Part shown: positions 46,689-55,925 of the stretch, one piece after another
How the letters are laid out: the number at the start of each line of letters is the position of its first letter
Position numbering within the stretch: position 1 is the stretch's first letter
Assembly (NCBI RefSeq): GCF_900177515.1
Contig: NZ_FXAK01000010.1
Location: forward strand, 372,001-436,000
DNA length: 64,000 nucleotides
Source: Azospirillum oryzae
GTDB taxonomy: Bacteria > Pseudomonadota > Alphaproteobacteria > Azospirillales > Azospirillaceae
Reading direction: 5' to 3'
The notes under the pieces: model-generated
The model's input: the letters and a program-made list of their open reading frames with translations, nothing else
Databases searched by the model: none
What the model was told of the DNA's origin: nothing
Position numbers and translations under genes: made by a program

Positions 46689-47926
46689 AGAAGCCCGCGC
46701 TGGTCTTCAGCTGGGAGATGTTCGGCCCCTACCATATGGACCGGATGGAAGCGGTCGGCCGCCGGCTGGGCCACGTCTATGACGTGATCGGGCTGGAGGT
46801 CGGGTCGAAATCGCACACCTACGCCTGGGATTCGACCGGTTCCGGGCAGAATTTCCGCAAGATCACCCTGTTTCCCGGCCAGTCGAAGGCGGACCTGTCC
46901 ACGGCCACGGTGTACCGCGCGCTGCTGCGCGAATGCCGGCGCGTCGACGCCCGCTATGTCTTCCTGTGCCATTACGAGGATCCGGACGTCTTCGCGCTCG
47001 CCCTGACCATGCGGCTGATGGGGCGCAAGGTCATCAACATGAACGCGTCCAAATACGACGACAAGCCGCGCATCCTGTGGCGGGAGATGGTAAAGAGCGT
47101 CTTCTATTCCCCCTATCAGGCGGGGATCGGCGGAAGTCACCGCACGGTGGATTACTTCCGTCTGTTGGGACTCCCGAAGGATCGGCTCTATATCGGGTAT
47201 GACACGCTGTCGTTGGACCGCATCCGCCGACTGTCCGGGATGGAGCCGGCCCCTGGGGGAGTACCCTTCGCCGACCGCCACTTCACCATCATCGCGCGCT
47301 TCGTCCCGAAGAAGAACTTGTTCCGGGCGGTCGAAGCCTACGACATTTACCGGCAGTTGGCCGGTCCGGCCGCCCGTCCGCTCCACCTCTGCGGATCCGG
47401 TCCGCTGGAGGCGGAATTGCGGGCCGAGGTGACGCGGCGCGGTCTGGACGGGTCGATCATCTTCCGCGGCTTCCTGCAGGAAAAGGGGATCGCCGAGACG
47501 CTGGGATCGACGCTCTGCCTGCTTCTGCCGTCGCTGGAGGAGCAGTTCGGTCTGGTGGTGAACGAGGCTTTGGCCATGGGCGTGCCGACCATCCTGTCCG
47601 ACCAGTGCGGCGCGCGCGACGTGCTGATCCGCAGCGGGCTGAACGGCCACATCGTGGAGCCGGACAACCCCGAGGGGCTGGCGCGCTACATGCTGTCGGT
47701 CGCAGGGGACGAGGACGAGTGGCGCCGTCTGAGCCTGAACGGGCGGCCCTTCCAGGCGTTGGCCGACGCCAGCTTCTTCGCCCAGTCGGTGGAGAAGGCC
47801 GTGGTGGCGCTGGGCGGCCCCAAGGCGGAGCGCAGCGCGGACACGGACTATGTGTCCGACTATTCCGCCGGTCCGGAGGGTGGCCAGCATGGCCGGTCGA
47901 CCGGAGCGGCATTGACCGGGAGTTGA
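46685..47926 (+). CDS. Group 4 glycosyltransferase
   Basis: A 413-residue GT-B protein with N-terminal VFSWEMFGPYHMDRMEAV, and the donor site FTIIARFVPKKNLFRAVEAY and LPSLEEQFGLVVNEALAMG (the E-x7-E motif) near residues 200-300. The C-terminal 30 residues are low-complexity. ATGA overlap with the previous gene indicates coupling. The acceptor and donor are unknown. Confidence 0.87.
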   Translation: MKKPALVFSWEMFGPYHMDRMEAVGRRLGHVYDVIGLEVGSKSHTYAWDSTGSGQNFRKITLFPGQSKADLSTATVYRALLRECRRVDARYVFLCHYEDPDVFALALTMRLMGRKVINMNASKYDDKPRILWREMVKSVFYSPYQAGIGGSHRTVDYFRLLGLPKDRLYIGYDTLSLDRIRRLSGMEPAPGGVPFADRHFTIIARFVPKKNLFRAVEAYDIYRQLAGPAARPLHLCGSGPLEAELRAEVTRRGLDGSIIFRGFLQEKGIAETLGSTLCLLLPSLEEQFGLVVNEALAMGVPTILSDQCGARDVLIRSGLNGHIVEPDNPEGLARYMLSVAGDEDEWRRLSLNGRPFQALADASFFAQSVEKAVVALGGPKAERSADTDYVSDYSAGPEGGQHGRSTGAALTGS

Positions 47927-47928
47927 CG

Positions 47929-49077
47929 ATGGAACGGAACGCGCGCACCCATGTGGTCGTCTCCGGGCGCCTGCCGCCTCCGGTGGACGGGATGAGCCGG
48001 GTGACGGCCCTGGTGCTGGAGCGTCTGCAGGACCGCATGCGGGGGCGCGGCCGCGTGGAGGTCGCCGACCTGTCGCCCGGCTGGAACGGCGGCGGCGTCG
48101 CCTACCATCTGCGCAAGATGACGCGGGTGTTCGGCACCATGGGCCGGCTCGCCGCCGGGCTGCGGAAAGCCGACCGCCGTTTCTACATGCCGGTGGATTC
48201 GGGCTGGGGCACGCTCTACACCGCGGCATTGGCCGGGACCGCGCGGCTGTTCGGCTACGAGCAGGTGCTGCACCATCACTCCTTCGCCACCATCAGCAAA
48301 CCGACCTGGCGGATGCGGCTGCTGACCCGCGTGGCCGGCGCCGACTGCACCCATGTGCTGCTGTGCCCGGCGATGCAGATGCGCTTCCAGTCGATCTATC
48401 CGGCGGCGCGCACCTGCATGACCATGTCGAACGCCATCTTCTCCACGCCCGACGCGGCCCCGCGCCCGCGGCGCGACGGTCCCCTGCGCATCGGCCACCT
48501 GTCGAACCTGTGCGGCGAGAAGGGCCTGGACACGCTGTTCGCCCTGCTGCGCGCCTTGCAGCTGGAGGGGGTGGACGCCAAGCTGGTGCTGGCCGGACCC
48601 GGGCTGAAGCCGAGGGACAACGCGATGGTCGCCGCCGGGCTGATGGCCTTCGACGGGGCGGTGGAATATCACGGCCCGGTGCATGGCGAGGCCAAGGAGG
48701 CCTTCTACCGCGACATCGACGTCTTCGTCTTCCCGACCCAGTACCGCAACGAGGCGCAGCCGCTGGTGCTGTTCGAGGCGATGGCCGCCGGCGTGCCGGT
48801 GCTGGCATACGAGCGCGGCTGCATCGGCTCCGACATTCCGGCCGACGGGCTGGTGCCGCGGGACGCCGACTTCGTCAAGGCGGCGCTGCCGATCCTGGCG
48901 GCCTGGGCCGACGACCGCGAGGCGCTCGCCGCCGCCTCAGCCCAGACGCTGACCCGTGCCCGGGTGGCCTTCGAGACCAGCCGCACCGGCCTGGACCTGC
49001 TGCTCGACCGCATCGCCGGCCCGCATCCTGCAGCAGCCGCCGCGGCCGTGCAGGCCAAGCGCCGCGTGGCGGGGTAG
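47929..49077 (+). CDS. Group 4 glycosyltransferase
   Basis: A 382-residue GT-B protein: VVVSGRLPPPVDGMSRVTALV at the start, RIGHLSNLCGEKGLDTLFALL in the linker and FPTQYRNEAQPLVLFEAMAAG (E-x7-E) in the donor site. GGAG lies 5-8 nt before the ATG, which starts 2 nt after the previous stop. It is the last gene of the cluster. Confidence 0.87.
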   Translation: MERNARTHVVVSGRLPPPVDGMSRVTALVLERLQDRMRGRGRVEVADLSPGWNGGGVAYHLRKMTRVFGTMGRLAAGLRKADRRFYMPVDSGWGTLYTAALAGTARLFGYEQVLHHHSFATISKPTWRMRLLTRVAGADCTHVLLCPAMQMRFQSIYPAARTCMTMSNAIFSTPDAAPRPRRDGPLRIGHLSNLCGEKGLDTLFALLRALQLEGVDAKLVLAGPGLKPRDNAMVAAGLMAFDGAVEYHGPVHGEAKEAFYRDIDVFVFPTQYRNEAQPLVLFEAMAAGVPVLAYERGCIGSDIPADGLVPRDADFVKAALPILAAWADDREALAAASAQTLTRARVAFETSRTGLDLLLDRIAGPHPAAAAAAVQAKRRVAG

Positions 49078-49099
49078 GGGAGAGAGGCGAGGTGGGGCG

Positions 49100-49582
49100 C
49101 TACGCCCCACCCCCCAGCGGTAGCGCCGTCTCGAACTTGATTTCCTTCAGGGCGAAGTTGGAGCGGATGCGGACCTGGAAGGGCAGCTGGAAGACGAACT
49201 CCTCCAGGAAGCGGTTGTAGTCGGCGATGGCCCGCACCGCGACCCGCAGCAGATAGTCCGCATCGCCCGACACCGCATAGCATTCCAGCACCTCCGGCCG
49301 CTTGCGCACCGCGTCGATGAAGACGGCGGCGGTCTCGGCCGAATGGCGGTCCAGCGTCACATGGGCGAAAACGCACTCGCCGACCGACGCCGCCTTGGGA
49401 TCGACCAGCGCCGTGTAGCGGCGGATCACCCCGGTCTCCTCCAGCGACTTCAGACGGCGCCAGCAGGAGGACGGCGAGGTGCCGACGCGGTCGGCCAGCT
49501 CCTGCACGGTCAGGCGGGAGTCCTCCTGCAGGGCGACCAGAATTCTGATGTCGATTTCCGATAGGGCGGCGGACAATGGCAA
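49100..49582 (-). CDS. Lrp/AsnC family transcriptional regulator
   Basis: A 160-residue regulator with an N-terminal HTH (LTVQELADRVGTSPSSCWRRLKSLEETG) and a C-terminal RAM ligand-binding domain (VLECYAVSGDADYLLRVAV). It is divergent from hppD and is the likely regulator of tyrosine/phenylalanine breakdown. There is no ATG; a TTG at 49582 or a second TTG two codons later (better spaced from GGAG) must start translation. Confidence 0.9.
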   Translation of the reverse strand: MPLSAALSEIDIRILVALQEDSRLTVQELADRVGTSPSSCWRRLKSLEETGVIRRYTALVDPKAASVGECVFAHVTLDRHSAETAAVFIDAVRKRPEVLECYAVSGDADYLLRVAVRAIADYNRFLEEFVFQLPFQVRIRSNFALKEIKFETALPLGGGA

Positions 49583-49712
49583 ATTTCTCCGGATCAGCAG
49601 AAGAGGACGGAAAATCCTGCCAAAATCATAGGAGTGCCTGCCCCACTTTGAAAGCTATTTCCACCGATAGTCCGGCATACTGATCGCAGAATGAACCAAG
49701 GGAGAGGCGATC

Positions 49713-50786
49713 ATGGCCGACATGTGGGAAAACCCGATGAAGACCGACGGATTCGAGTTCATCGAATTCACCGCGCCGGACACGGTGGCTCTGGGCCGCC
49801 TGTTTGAGCAGCTGGGCTTCACCGCCGTCGCCCGCCACCGGTCGAAGGACGTCACGCTCTACCGCCAGGGTGACGTGAACTTCATCGTCAATGCCGAGCC
49901 GTCGGGCTTCCCGCGCAACTTCGCCGCCCAGCACGGCCCGTCGATCTGCGCCATCGCCTTCCGCGTCGCCGACGCCGCCTTCGCCTACCGCCGGGCCGTC
50001 GACCTCGGCGCCTGGGGCGTCGAGAACCGCGTCGGCGCGATGGAACTGAACATCCCCGCCATCAAGGGCATCGGCGATTCGCTGATCTACCTCGTCGACC
50101 GTTATGGCGAGCGCGGCAGCATCTATGAGGTCGATTTCGTGCCGCTGCCGGGTGTGGACCAGCATCCCAAGGGCGCCGGCCTGACCTACATCGACCACCT
50201 GACCCACAACGTCCACACCGGGCGGATGGAGGAGTGGGCCGACTTCTACACCCGCCTGTTCGGCTTCCGAGAGATCCGCTATTTCGACATCGAGGGCAAG
50301 CTGACCGGCCTGCGCTCGAAGGCGATGACCAGCCCCTGCGGCAAGATCCGCATCCCGATCAACGAGTCCGCCGACACCAAGTCGCAGATCGTCGAATATC
50401 TGCGCGACTACAAGGGCGAGGGCATCCAGCACGTGGCGCTCGGCACCAACGACATCGTCCACACCGTGGAGACGATGCGCGGCATGGGCACGCCGTTCCA
50501 GGACACGCCCGACACCTATTACGAGCGTGTCGATGCCCGCGTGCCCGGCCATGGCCAGGACCTGAAGCGCCTGCAGGCGAACCGCATCCTGCTCGACGGC
50601 GCCCCGACCGAAGGCCAGGGCCTGCTGCTGCAGATCTTCACCCAGAACGTCATCGGCCCGATCTTCTTCGAGATCATCCAGCGCATCGGCAACGAGGGCT
50701 TCGGCGAGGGCAATTTCAAGGCGCTGTTCGAATCCATCGAACTCGACCAGATCCGCCGCGGCGTGCTGAGCGAGAACGCCGCCTGA
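49713..50786 (+). CDS. hppD: 4-hydroxyphenylpyruvate dioxygenase
   Basis: A 357-residue Fe(II) enzyme that converts 4-hydroxyphenylpyruvate to homogentisate in tyrosine catabolism. The metal ligands are in IDHLTHNV (His), GIQHVALG (His) and IGPIFFEIIQRIG (Glu). GGGAGAGG precedes the ATG at 49713. Homogentisate dioxygenase and later genes are not in the window. The divergent Lrp-type gene is its likely regulator. Confidence 0.96.
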   Translation: MADMWENPMKTDGFEFIEFTAPDTVALGRLFEQLGFTAVARHRSKDVTLYRQGDVNFIVNAEPSGFPRNFAAQHGPSICAIAFRVADAAFAYRRAVDLGAWGVENRVGAMELNIPAIKGIGDSLIYLVDRYGERGSIYEVDFVPLPGVDQHPKGAGLTYIDHLTHNVHTGRMEEWADFYTRLFGFREIRYFDIEGKLTGLRSKAMTSPCGKIRIPINESADTKSQIVEYLRDYKGEGIQHVALGTNDIVHTVETMRGMGTPFQDTPDTYYERVDARVPGHGQDLKRLQANRILLDGAPTEGQGLLLQIFTQNVIGPIFFEIIQRIGNEGFGEGNFKALFESIELDQIRRGVLSENAA

Positions 50787-50847
50787 GCCTCACGCGCCTT
50801 TGTCGGCAGGGTTCCGAACGCCGTCCGGTCGCGAGGCCGGGCGGCGT

Positions 50848-51630
50848 TTACGCATCGTTGCCGATCTGACGCCGCACCTCGTCGGCAATCGGATGCAGAA
50901 GTGACTGCGCATCGGCAGGACCCACCAGACTGTAGCCCATGCCCTTGGCCGCCCATGAAAAGCCGCTGGCCGCCGCCTGGCTCAGGGGCTGCATCGGGAC
51001 GTCGTGATCGACTGCCATCGGGCGACTGAGCATGACGAGGCGCGTGCCGCGGTCGTTGTCATACATGAAGAGCGCTGCCGGCCCGTGCGGGGTTGCGACG
51101 ACACGTCCGCCCATGAAGCGGTAGCCCGACGCTTCGAGGTCGGGGGCTGCGATCTGCCGCCCCAGGCGCGTCGAGATCCAATCGGCAAGTTCGGTGCCGG
51201 CACCGGCACGCAGTTCGACGGGACGGACATGGTCGGGACCGTAGACGGCATAATTGTCCGCGGCCTCCTGGCCAAGCGAGGCGATGCCTTGCAGCGGCGG
51301 GCCGGACCACCCCCGCATCGTCCAGCCGCCGGCGCCGCCCAAGCCGATCAACAGGACGGCCGCCGCCGCTGCCGCCCACCAGGGCAGGCGGGATCGGCGT
51401 CCGTGACCTTCCGCGATGTGCCGGACGTTGAGCGCCGCGGGGACCGGTTCGTCGGAGATCGGCAAGAGAAGGGCTCTGAGTTCGCCGCGTTGAGCAGCGT
51501 ACCCGTTCACGCGCTCCGCCACGTCGGGATGGGCCTCCAGATAGGCCGCCACCTCGGCCAGCCGAGCGGGATCGAGGCGCTGGTCGACGAAGGCGTTGAG
51601 ATCGTCCTCGGTGATCGGACGACTGGTCAT
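50848..51630 (-). CDS. Anti-sigma factor, membrane-bound
   Basis: A 260-residue single-span protein: a cytoplasmic anti-sigma domain (ITEDDLNAFVDQRLDPARLAEVAAYLEAHPDVA, quoted in part), a transmembrane helix (AAAAAVLLIGLGGAGGW, about 87-103) and a periplasmic part of 150 residues. The conserved zinc triad HxxxCxxC of ZAS factors is absent. Its ATGA overlap with the sigma gene supports a cognate pair. The signal that releases sigma is unknown. Confidence 0.85.
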   Translation of the reverse strand: MTSRPITEDDLNAFVDQRLDPARLAEVAAYLEAHPDVAERVNGYAAQRGELRALLLPISDEPVPAALNVRHIAEGHGRRSRLPWWAAAAAAVLLIGLGGAGGWTMRGWSGPPLQGIASLGQEAADNYAVYGPDHVRPVELRAGAGTELADWISTRLGRQIAAPDLEASGYRFMGGRVVATPHGPAALFMYDNDRGTRLVMLSRPMAVDHDVPMQPLSQAAASGFSWAAKGMGYSLVGPADAQSLLHPIADEVRRQIGNDA

Positions 51631-52142
51631 TTCACCCTCCGCAAATGGGGTCGTTCGGCGGGTTCGGCCGGCATGTCCTTGATGCTCTTCAGCAGCTTTT
51701 CGCGCGCACGCGACAGGCGTGACATCACGGTCCCTATTGGAACATCCAGAACCTTGGCTGCATCCGCATAGGAAAGGTCCTCGATGCTGACAAGCAGAAT
51801 GACCGCGCGCTGATCCTCGGGAAGTGCTGCGAGCGCATGCAGCAGGGCGCGGTGGTGCAGGCCATCCTCCTGCGATGGAGGCGTCGAGAGCCAGTTTTCG
51901 GCGGACTCGACGCTGATGTCCGAAGATCGCGGGGCCCTGCGCTTCAACTCCGTCATCGCCAGGTTATGGAGGATGGTGAAGACCCAGCTGCGGGTGTCGC
52001 CGCCGACCCGACGCTGACTCCAATGGGCGATCGCGCGTTCCAGGCAGTCCTGAACCAGATCGTCGGCCGCCGTGCGGTCGCGAAGCAGCGAACGCGCGTA
52101 TCGGCGAAGCGCCGGAATGAGGGGTTCGAGAAGTTCGATCAT
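51627..52142 (-). CDS. ECF-type RNA polymerase sigma factor
   Basis: A 171-residue sigma factor with region 2 (LIPALRRYARSLLRDRTAADDLVQDCLERA) and region 4 (DLSYADAAKVLDVPIGTVMSRLSRAREKL). It overlaps its anti-sigma gene by 4 nt. It lies downstream of a DUF305-YncE pair, separated by a palindromic element (52168-52299), and may control that pair. Confidence 0.92.
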   Translation of the reverse strand: MIELLEPLIPALRRYARSLLRDRTAADDLVQDCLERAIAHWSQRRVGGDTRSWVFTILHNLAMTELKRRAPRSSDISVESAENWLSTPPSQEDGLHHRALLHALAALPEDQRAVILLVSIEDLSYADAAKVLDVPIGTVMSRLSRAREKLLKSIKDMPAEPAERPHLRRVK

Positions 52143-52167
52143 GATCGGACATCGTGCGACTGTAGAC

Positions 52168-52299
52168 TATGATACGCGGTCAGAAAAATTCTGACCGCTG
52201 CGTTCATGCGCCACGCAGGCTTCGCGCCTTTCGGCGCGCGCCCGCAGTCGCGGGCGACACCGGGTTTGGAAAGTCAGAACTTTCCGAACCCGGTATGAG
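52168..52299 (+). repeat. Modular palindromic intergenic element, copy B
   Basis: About 132 bp. Left end: a 10-bp perfect inverted repeat GCGGTCAGAA-AAA-TTCTGACCGC (52176-52198). Middle: TGCGTTCA-TG-CGCCACGCAGGCTT (52199-52222), a GCGCC-TTTC-GGCGC hairpin, then CCGCAGTCGCGG (52242-52253). Right end: a 15-bp near-perfect inverted repeat (52260-52293) followed by TATGAG. It shares its core with copy A (31328-31465), while the end palindromes differ. The right hairpin may also end yncE transcripts. Confidence 0.7.
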
Positions 52300-52362
52300 A
52301 CTTGTGCGGCGATGGACTTTGGGCCAGCCCACCCGCTGCGTTCGCGGCGGGCGGGCCGAATG

Positions 52363-53826
52363 CTACCGCGCCTGGATTTGGACGACGGCGCCGGGCTGGG
52401 CCGCCGTGCCCTCGGCGATGACCAGATACCGCTTTTCGGCTTTCGTGGTGCTCTGCACGATCTGCCGGATCGGCCCCGACGCATTGACGATCGCGGATCC
52501 GGCCGGATTCGTCATGAACGCGGCGAGCGGCTGCAATGCTCCTCGGCCGGTTCCGGTCTCGGCCAGCGCCAGCACATAGGGCTTCTTGGGCTCCAGGCCC
52601 GTCACGGAGGCCTGAAGAACCTGGATCAGGCCCTGTTCGAACAACGACACCGTCGTGACGACCTTACCGGGTTTCCCGTTCGCCGAGACCGCAAGATCAA
52701 GATGCGCCGCCTGCCCGGCGATTCCGAGCGGTGTCAGGTTGTCGGTGCCGGGGCCCTCGGGCACAGCGTCGGGCACATAGGTGATCGCCTGCGGTGCCTG
52801 ACCGATGGGCACGGTCGCGATCACCTTGTTCGTCAGGGTATCGATCGCGGCCATCCCGTCCGCATTCTCCAGCCCGACATAGATGCGGCTGCCGTCGCCG
52901 GAGGGCCAGATGCCATGCGGCAGGTTGCCGACGGGGATGGTCGCGACCTGCTCGAACGTATCGGTGCGAAAGACCTTCACTTCGTTCAGGCCGCCGACGG
53001 TGACGTAGGCGAATGTCCCATTGGCGTTGTGCGCGAAATTGACGTGGTTGGTGATCGGGCCGGTGTCGAGCGTCTTGATCACGTCGAACGGCGGCTGGGC
53101 GTTGAAGATCTGGGTCTTGCCGACATCCTTCAGCGTGAACCAGACCTGTTGGCCGTCCGGGGTCGCCGCGATATTCGGGCAGAATGGACTTGCCTGCTGG
53201 ACACGGGCGACGATCTGGTGGTCCGCCACGCTGACGACGTCCGTCTCCGGGTTGAAGGACGAGCAGATGTAGCCGTATTTTCCGTCCGGCGAGAAGATCT
53301 GCATGCCGGGGCCGTTCGGCGTCTTGATGCGGGTCTTCTCTTCGAAGGTCTTGGCATTGAGGACCGCGACATAATCCTCGCCGCGCACGGTGACCCAGAC
53401 CTCGCTGCCGTCCTGAGTGTAGAACGCTTCGTGAGGCGAGCGTCCGACATAGGTGGTGTGCTTGACCGAATTGGTGGCCGTGTCGATGAAGGTGACCGAG
53501 TTGGAGCCGATCGACACGACCGCGATGGTCTTGCGGTCGGGCGAGAAGCCCATGCCATGGACCAGGACCTGCCCCTTGTAGAGAGGACTGAAGTTCGCCG
53601 GCTGCGGATCGCCCAGTCGAATGACGCCGAGGACCTTGTTGTCGACGGGATCGATGACCGAAACCGTGTTCGAGAACTGTTCGGCCGCGTAGACGCGATC
53701 ACGATGGCTGATCGGGAAATCCGGCGCGGTGCTGGCGTACGGCGCTTGCCCGGCATAGGCGGGCAGATTCCCGGCAAGCACGGATCCGGCGATCATCGCC
53801 AGCGTGGAAAGCAGACGAATCTTCAT
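52363..53826 (-). CDS. YncE-like beta-propeller protein, exported
   Basis: A 487-residue protein with a signal peptide (cleaved near AYAGQA). Seven-bladed beta-propeller repeats are visible as spaced NTVSVIDPVDNKVLGVI, NSVTFIDTATNSVKHT and MAAIDTLTNKVIATV. It resembles YncE/surface-antigen propellers, which bind DNA, sugars or metal-redox partners; the ligand here is unknown. The C-terminal 100 residues form an extra beta domain. Its ATG overlaps the DUF305 stop codon (ATGA). Confidence 0.85.
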   Translation of the reverse strand: MKIRLLSTLAMIAGSVLAGNLPAYAGQAPYASTAPDFPISHRDRVYAAEQFSNTVSVIDPVDNKVLGVIRLGDPQPANFSPLYKGQVLVHGMGFSPDRKTIAVVSIGSNSVTFIDTATNSVKHTTYVGRSPHEAFYTQDGSEVWVTVRGEDYVAVLNAKTFEEKTRIKTPNGPGMQIFSPDGKYGYICSSFNPETDVVSVADHQIVARVQQASPFCPNIAATPDGQQVWFTLKDVGKTQIFNAQPPFDVIKTLDTGPITNHVNFAHNANGTFAYVTVGGLNEVKVFRTDTFEQVATIPVGNLPHGIWPSGDGSRIYVGLENADGMAAIDTLTNKVIATVPIGQAPQAITYVPDAVPEGPGTDNLTPLGIAGQAAHLDLAVSANGKPGKVVTTVSLFEQGLIQVLQASVTGLEPKKPYVLALAETGTGRGALQPLAAFMTNPAGSAIVNASGPIRQIVQSTTKAEKRYLVIAEGTAAQPGAVVQIQAR

Positions 53827-54314
53827 CGGGACTGATCCTTATTCATGTGCATGTGCATGTGCATTGGAGACGGGGCGGTCTTCAGATCCTGTGATTGAGG
53901 CTGGACCTGGGTCGGCACCGGCATGGACGGCGGCAGCGGCTGCCCCAACGCCATGCGCATGGCGGCGATCTCCTGCTGCTGCTCGACGATGATCTCTTGG
54001 GCGATGCGCCGAAGCTGCTCGTTCTTCCCATAGCGCAGTTCGGCGAGCGCCATGTCGATTGCGCCCTGATGATGAGGAATCATCATCGCGGTGAAGTCCG
54101 CGTCGACATCGCCCGTTGGCTTGACCGCCATGCCGGACATCATTTTGTCCATGGCGACGGTGTTTTCCGCGAGGAACGGGGCTTCCTCGTCGAGTGCGGC
54201 CGTTGCGGGCGGCTCGATTGAAGCAGCGTCGGCGCTTTGGGCTTCGGCCTGCCTCGACGTCGCTATTCCGGCCATCAGGACGAGGGCTATGGCTGCCACT
54301 GTGGAATGTCGCAT
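53823..54314 (-). CDS. DUF305 family exported protein
   Basis: A 163-residue periplasmic protein with a signal peptide (TVAAIALVLMAGIATSRQAEAQ) and a four-helix DUF305 domain (FTAMMIPHHQGAIDMALAEL, then QEIIVEQQQEIAAMR). The tail is His/Met rich (PMHMHMHMNKDQSR). The MMIPHHQGAIDMA His pair and the Met/His tail suggest copper or other soft-metal binding. GAGG precedes the ATG. First gene of the DUF305-yncE pair. Confidence 0.9.
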   Translation of the reverse strand: MRHSTVAAIALVLMAGIATSRQAEAQSADAASIEPPATAALDEEAPFLAENTVAMDKMMSGMAVKPTGDVDADFTAMMIPHHQGAIDMALAELRYGKNEQLRRIAQEIIVEQQQEIAAMRMALGQPLPPSMPVPTQVQPQSQDLKTAPSPMHMHMHMNKDQSR

Positions 54315-54520
54315 AAGGAAATCCTCGGTGTGTCTCGCCGCGGTCTTGCGGGGGTGGACCGGCGGCGAACCGGTTTATTCCGCGACCTCCGACATTTTTT
54401 CTTCCCGGCACCGGTAAGCCCGTCGGATCATGTGCCGAGCCAGGCCGCAATCGACGGAGCTGCGCCCGTCACCAATTTCCATAATTCAACTTATGTGTCA
54501 CTTGTGTGTGTAGGCGCAAA
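54315..54520. other. Promoter region of the DUF305-yncE pair
   Basis: About 200 nt before the insertion sequence. It holds GGAATAAA on the minus strand about 65 nt upstream of DUF305, a possible ECF-type -35, but no clear partner element. Confidence 0.35.
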
Positions 54521-54593
54521 GCTAAAATGTCAGTCCAGCGCAACATAGAAGTGTCAGTCTTCCATCCGGTTTTCGACGGCTGGGAGGCTGGCG

Positions 54594-55925
54594 ATGGGCT
54601 GGATCACGATGAGCGAACGGGACTTGCAACGGGTCGAGGTTCTCGGCGAGGTGCTGAGCGGTCGCCGTGGGATCGGATCGGCGGCGTCGGTTCTGGCTTT
54701 GAGCGAGCGTCAGGTGTGGCGGCTTCTGGCGCGCTACAAGGCCGGTGGCGGCGGTGCTTTGGTTCACCGGGGGCGCGGCCGTCCATCGAACCGGCGGCTT
54801 GGCGATGATGTGCGGGAGCGGGCGCTGGAGTTGGTTCGCAGCCGGTATGGCGATTTCGGCCCGACCCTGGCGGCGGAACTGCTGCGGGACAAGCATGGGC
54901 TGACGGTCTCGCGCGAGACGTTGCGCCAGTGGATGACGGACGCTGGTCTGTGGTTGTCGCGTCGGCAGCGCCGGCAGTTCCACCCTCCCCGGCTGCGCCG
55001 CGAGCGGTTCGGCGAGTTGATCCAGATCGACGGCAGCGAGCACCGCTGGTTCGAGGATCGCGCCGATCCCTGCACGCTTCTGGTGTTCATCGACGATGCG
55101 ACAGGCCAGTTGATGCAGCTTCGCTTCGCTCAATCGGAGAGCGCCTTTTCCTACTTCGAGGCGCTGGAGGGCTATCTGAACGCCCATGGCCGGCCGTTGG
55201 CCTTCTACTCGGACAAAGCCACGGTGTTCCGGGTTCCACAGCGCGAGGCGAAGGGGGGCCAGGGCATGACGCAGTTCGGCCGGGCCTTGGCGGAATTGAA
55301 CATCGAGATCCTGTGTGCCAACTCCAGCCAAGCCAAAGGGCGGGTCGAGCGGGTGAACCGGACGCTGCAGGACCGGCTGGTGAAGGAGTTGCGGCTGGCC
55401 GGCATCACCGGCATCGAGGCGGGCAACGCCTTCCTGCCCGGCTTCGTCGAGCGCTTCAACGCCCGCTTTGCCCTGCCCCCTTCCCGGCCGGACGATCTGC
55501 ACCGGCCGTTGAACATCGCGCCGGATCGGCTGCGCCAGGTGCTGTGCTGGCGCGAACAGCGCCATGTCGGGCAGCAGCTGACGCTGTCCTACGAGCGCAA
55601 GCTGATCATGCTGGAGGAAACCGAGCTGACGCGGGGGCTGGTTGGCCAGTATGTCGACACCTACGCCTTCGCCGATGGCCGTCTGGAGGTGCGATGGAAG
55701 GGGGTGGCCTTGTCTTATCGGGCCTTCGACAAGGACCAGCGGGTCACCCAGGCCGACGTTGTGGAGAACAAGCGGCTGAGTGCGGTGCTGGCCCAGGTGA
55801 AGGAGATGCAGGAGAGCCGACCTCCACCTCGGGTGAAGACCAACAGCGAGAAGACCGGCTACCGCAAGACAGGCCGGCGCAAGCGGCAGGGCGGACCACC
55901 CGACAGTGCCTGCGCGGCCGACTGA
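54594..55925 (+). CDS. Transposase with DDE integrase core
   Basis: A 443-residue protein: two N-terminal helix-turn-helix regions (ASVLALSERQVWRLLARYK; LTVSRETLRQWMTDAG) and a catalytic core with IQIDGSEHRWFE (first Asp), RPLAFYSDKATVF (second Asp) and AKGRVERVNRTLQDRL (Glu). This matches the ISNCY family as I know it. The gene appears intact. The C-terminal tail is Lys/Arg rich. About 250 nt of non-coding IS sequence follow. Confidence 0.88.
   Translation: MGWITMSERDLQRVEVLGEVLSGRRGIGSAASVLALSERQVWRLLARYKAGGGGALVHRGRGRPSNRRLGDDVRERALELVRSRYGDFGPTLAAELLRDKHGLTVSRETLRQWMTDAGLWLSRRQRRQFHPPRLRRERFGELIQIDGSEHRWFEDRADPCTLLVFIDDATGQLMQLRFAQSESAFSYFEALEGYLNAHGRPLAFYSDKATVFRVPQREAKGGQGMTQFGRALAELNIEILCANSSQAKGRVERVNRTLQDRLVKELRLAGITGIEAGNAFLPGFVERFNARFALPPSRPDDLHRPLNIAPDRLRQVLCWREQRHVGQQLTLSYERKLIMLEETELTRGLVGQYVDTYAFADGRLEVRWKGVALSYRAFDKDQRVTQADVVENKRLSAVLAQVKEMQESRPPPRVKTNSEKTGYRKTGRRKRQGGPPDSACAAD

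Noticed and set aside
49583..49712. Clear -35/-10 promoter of hppD
   Set aside because: Only poorly spaced hexamers were found; no confident call.
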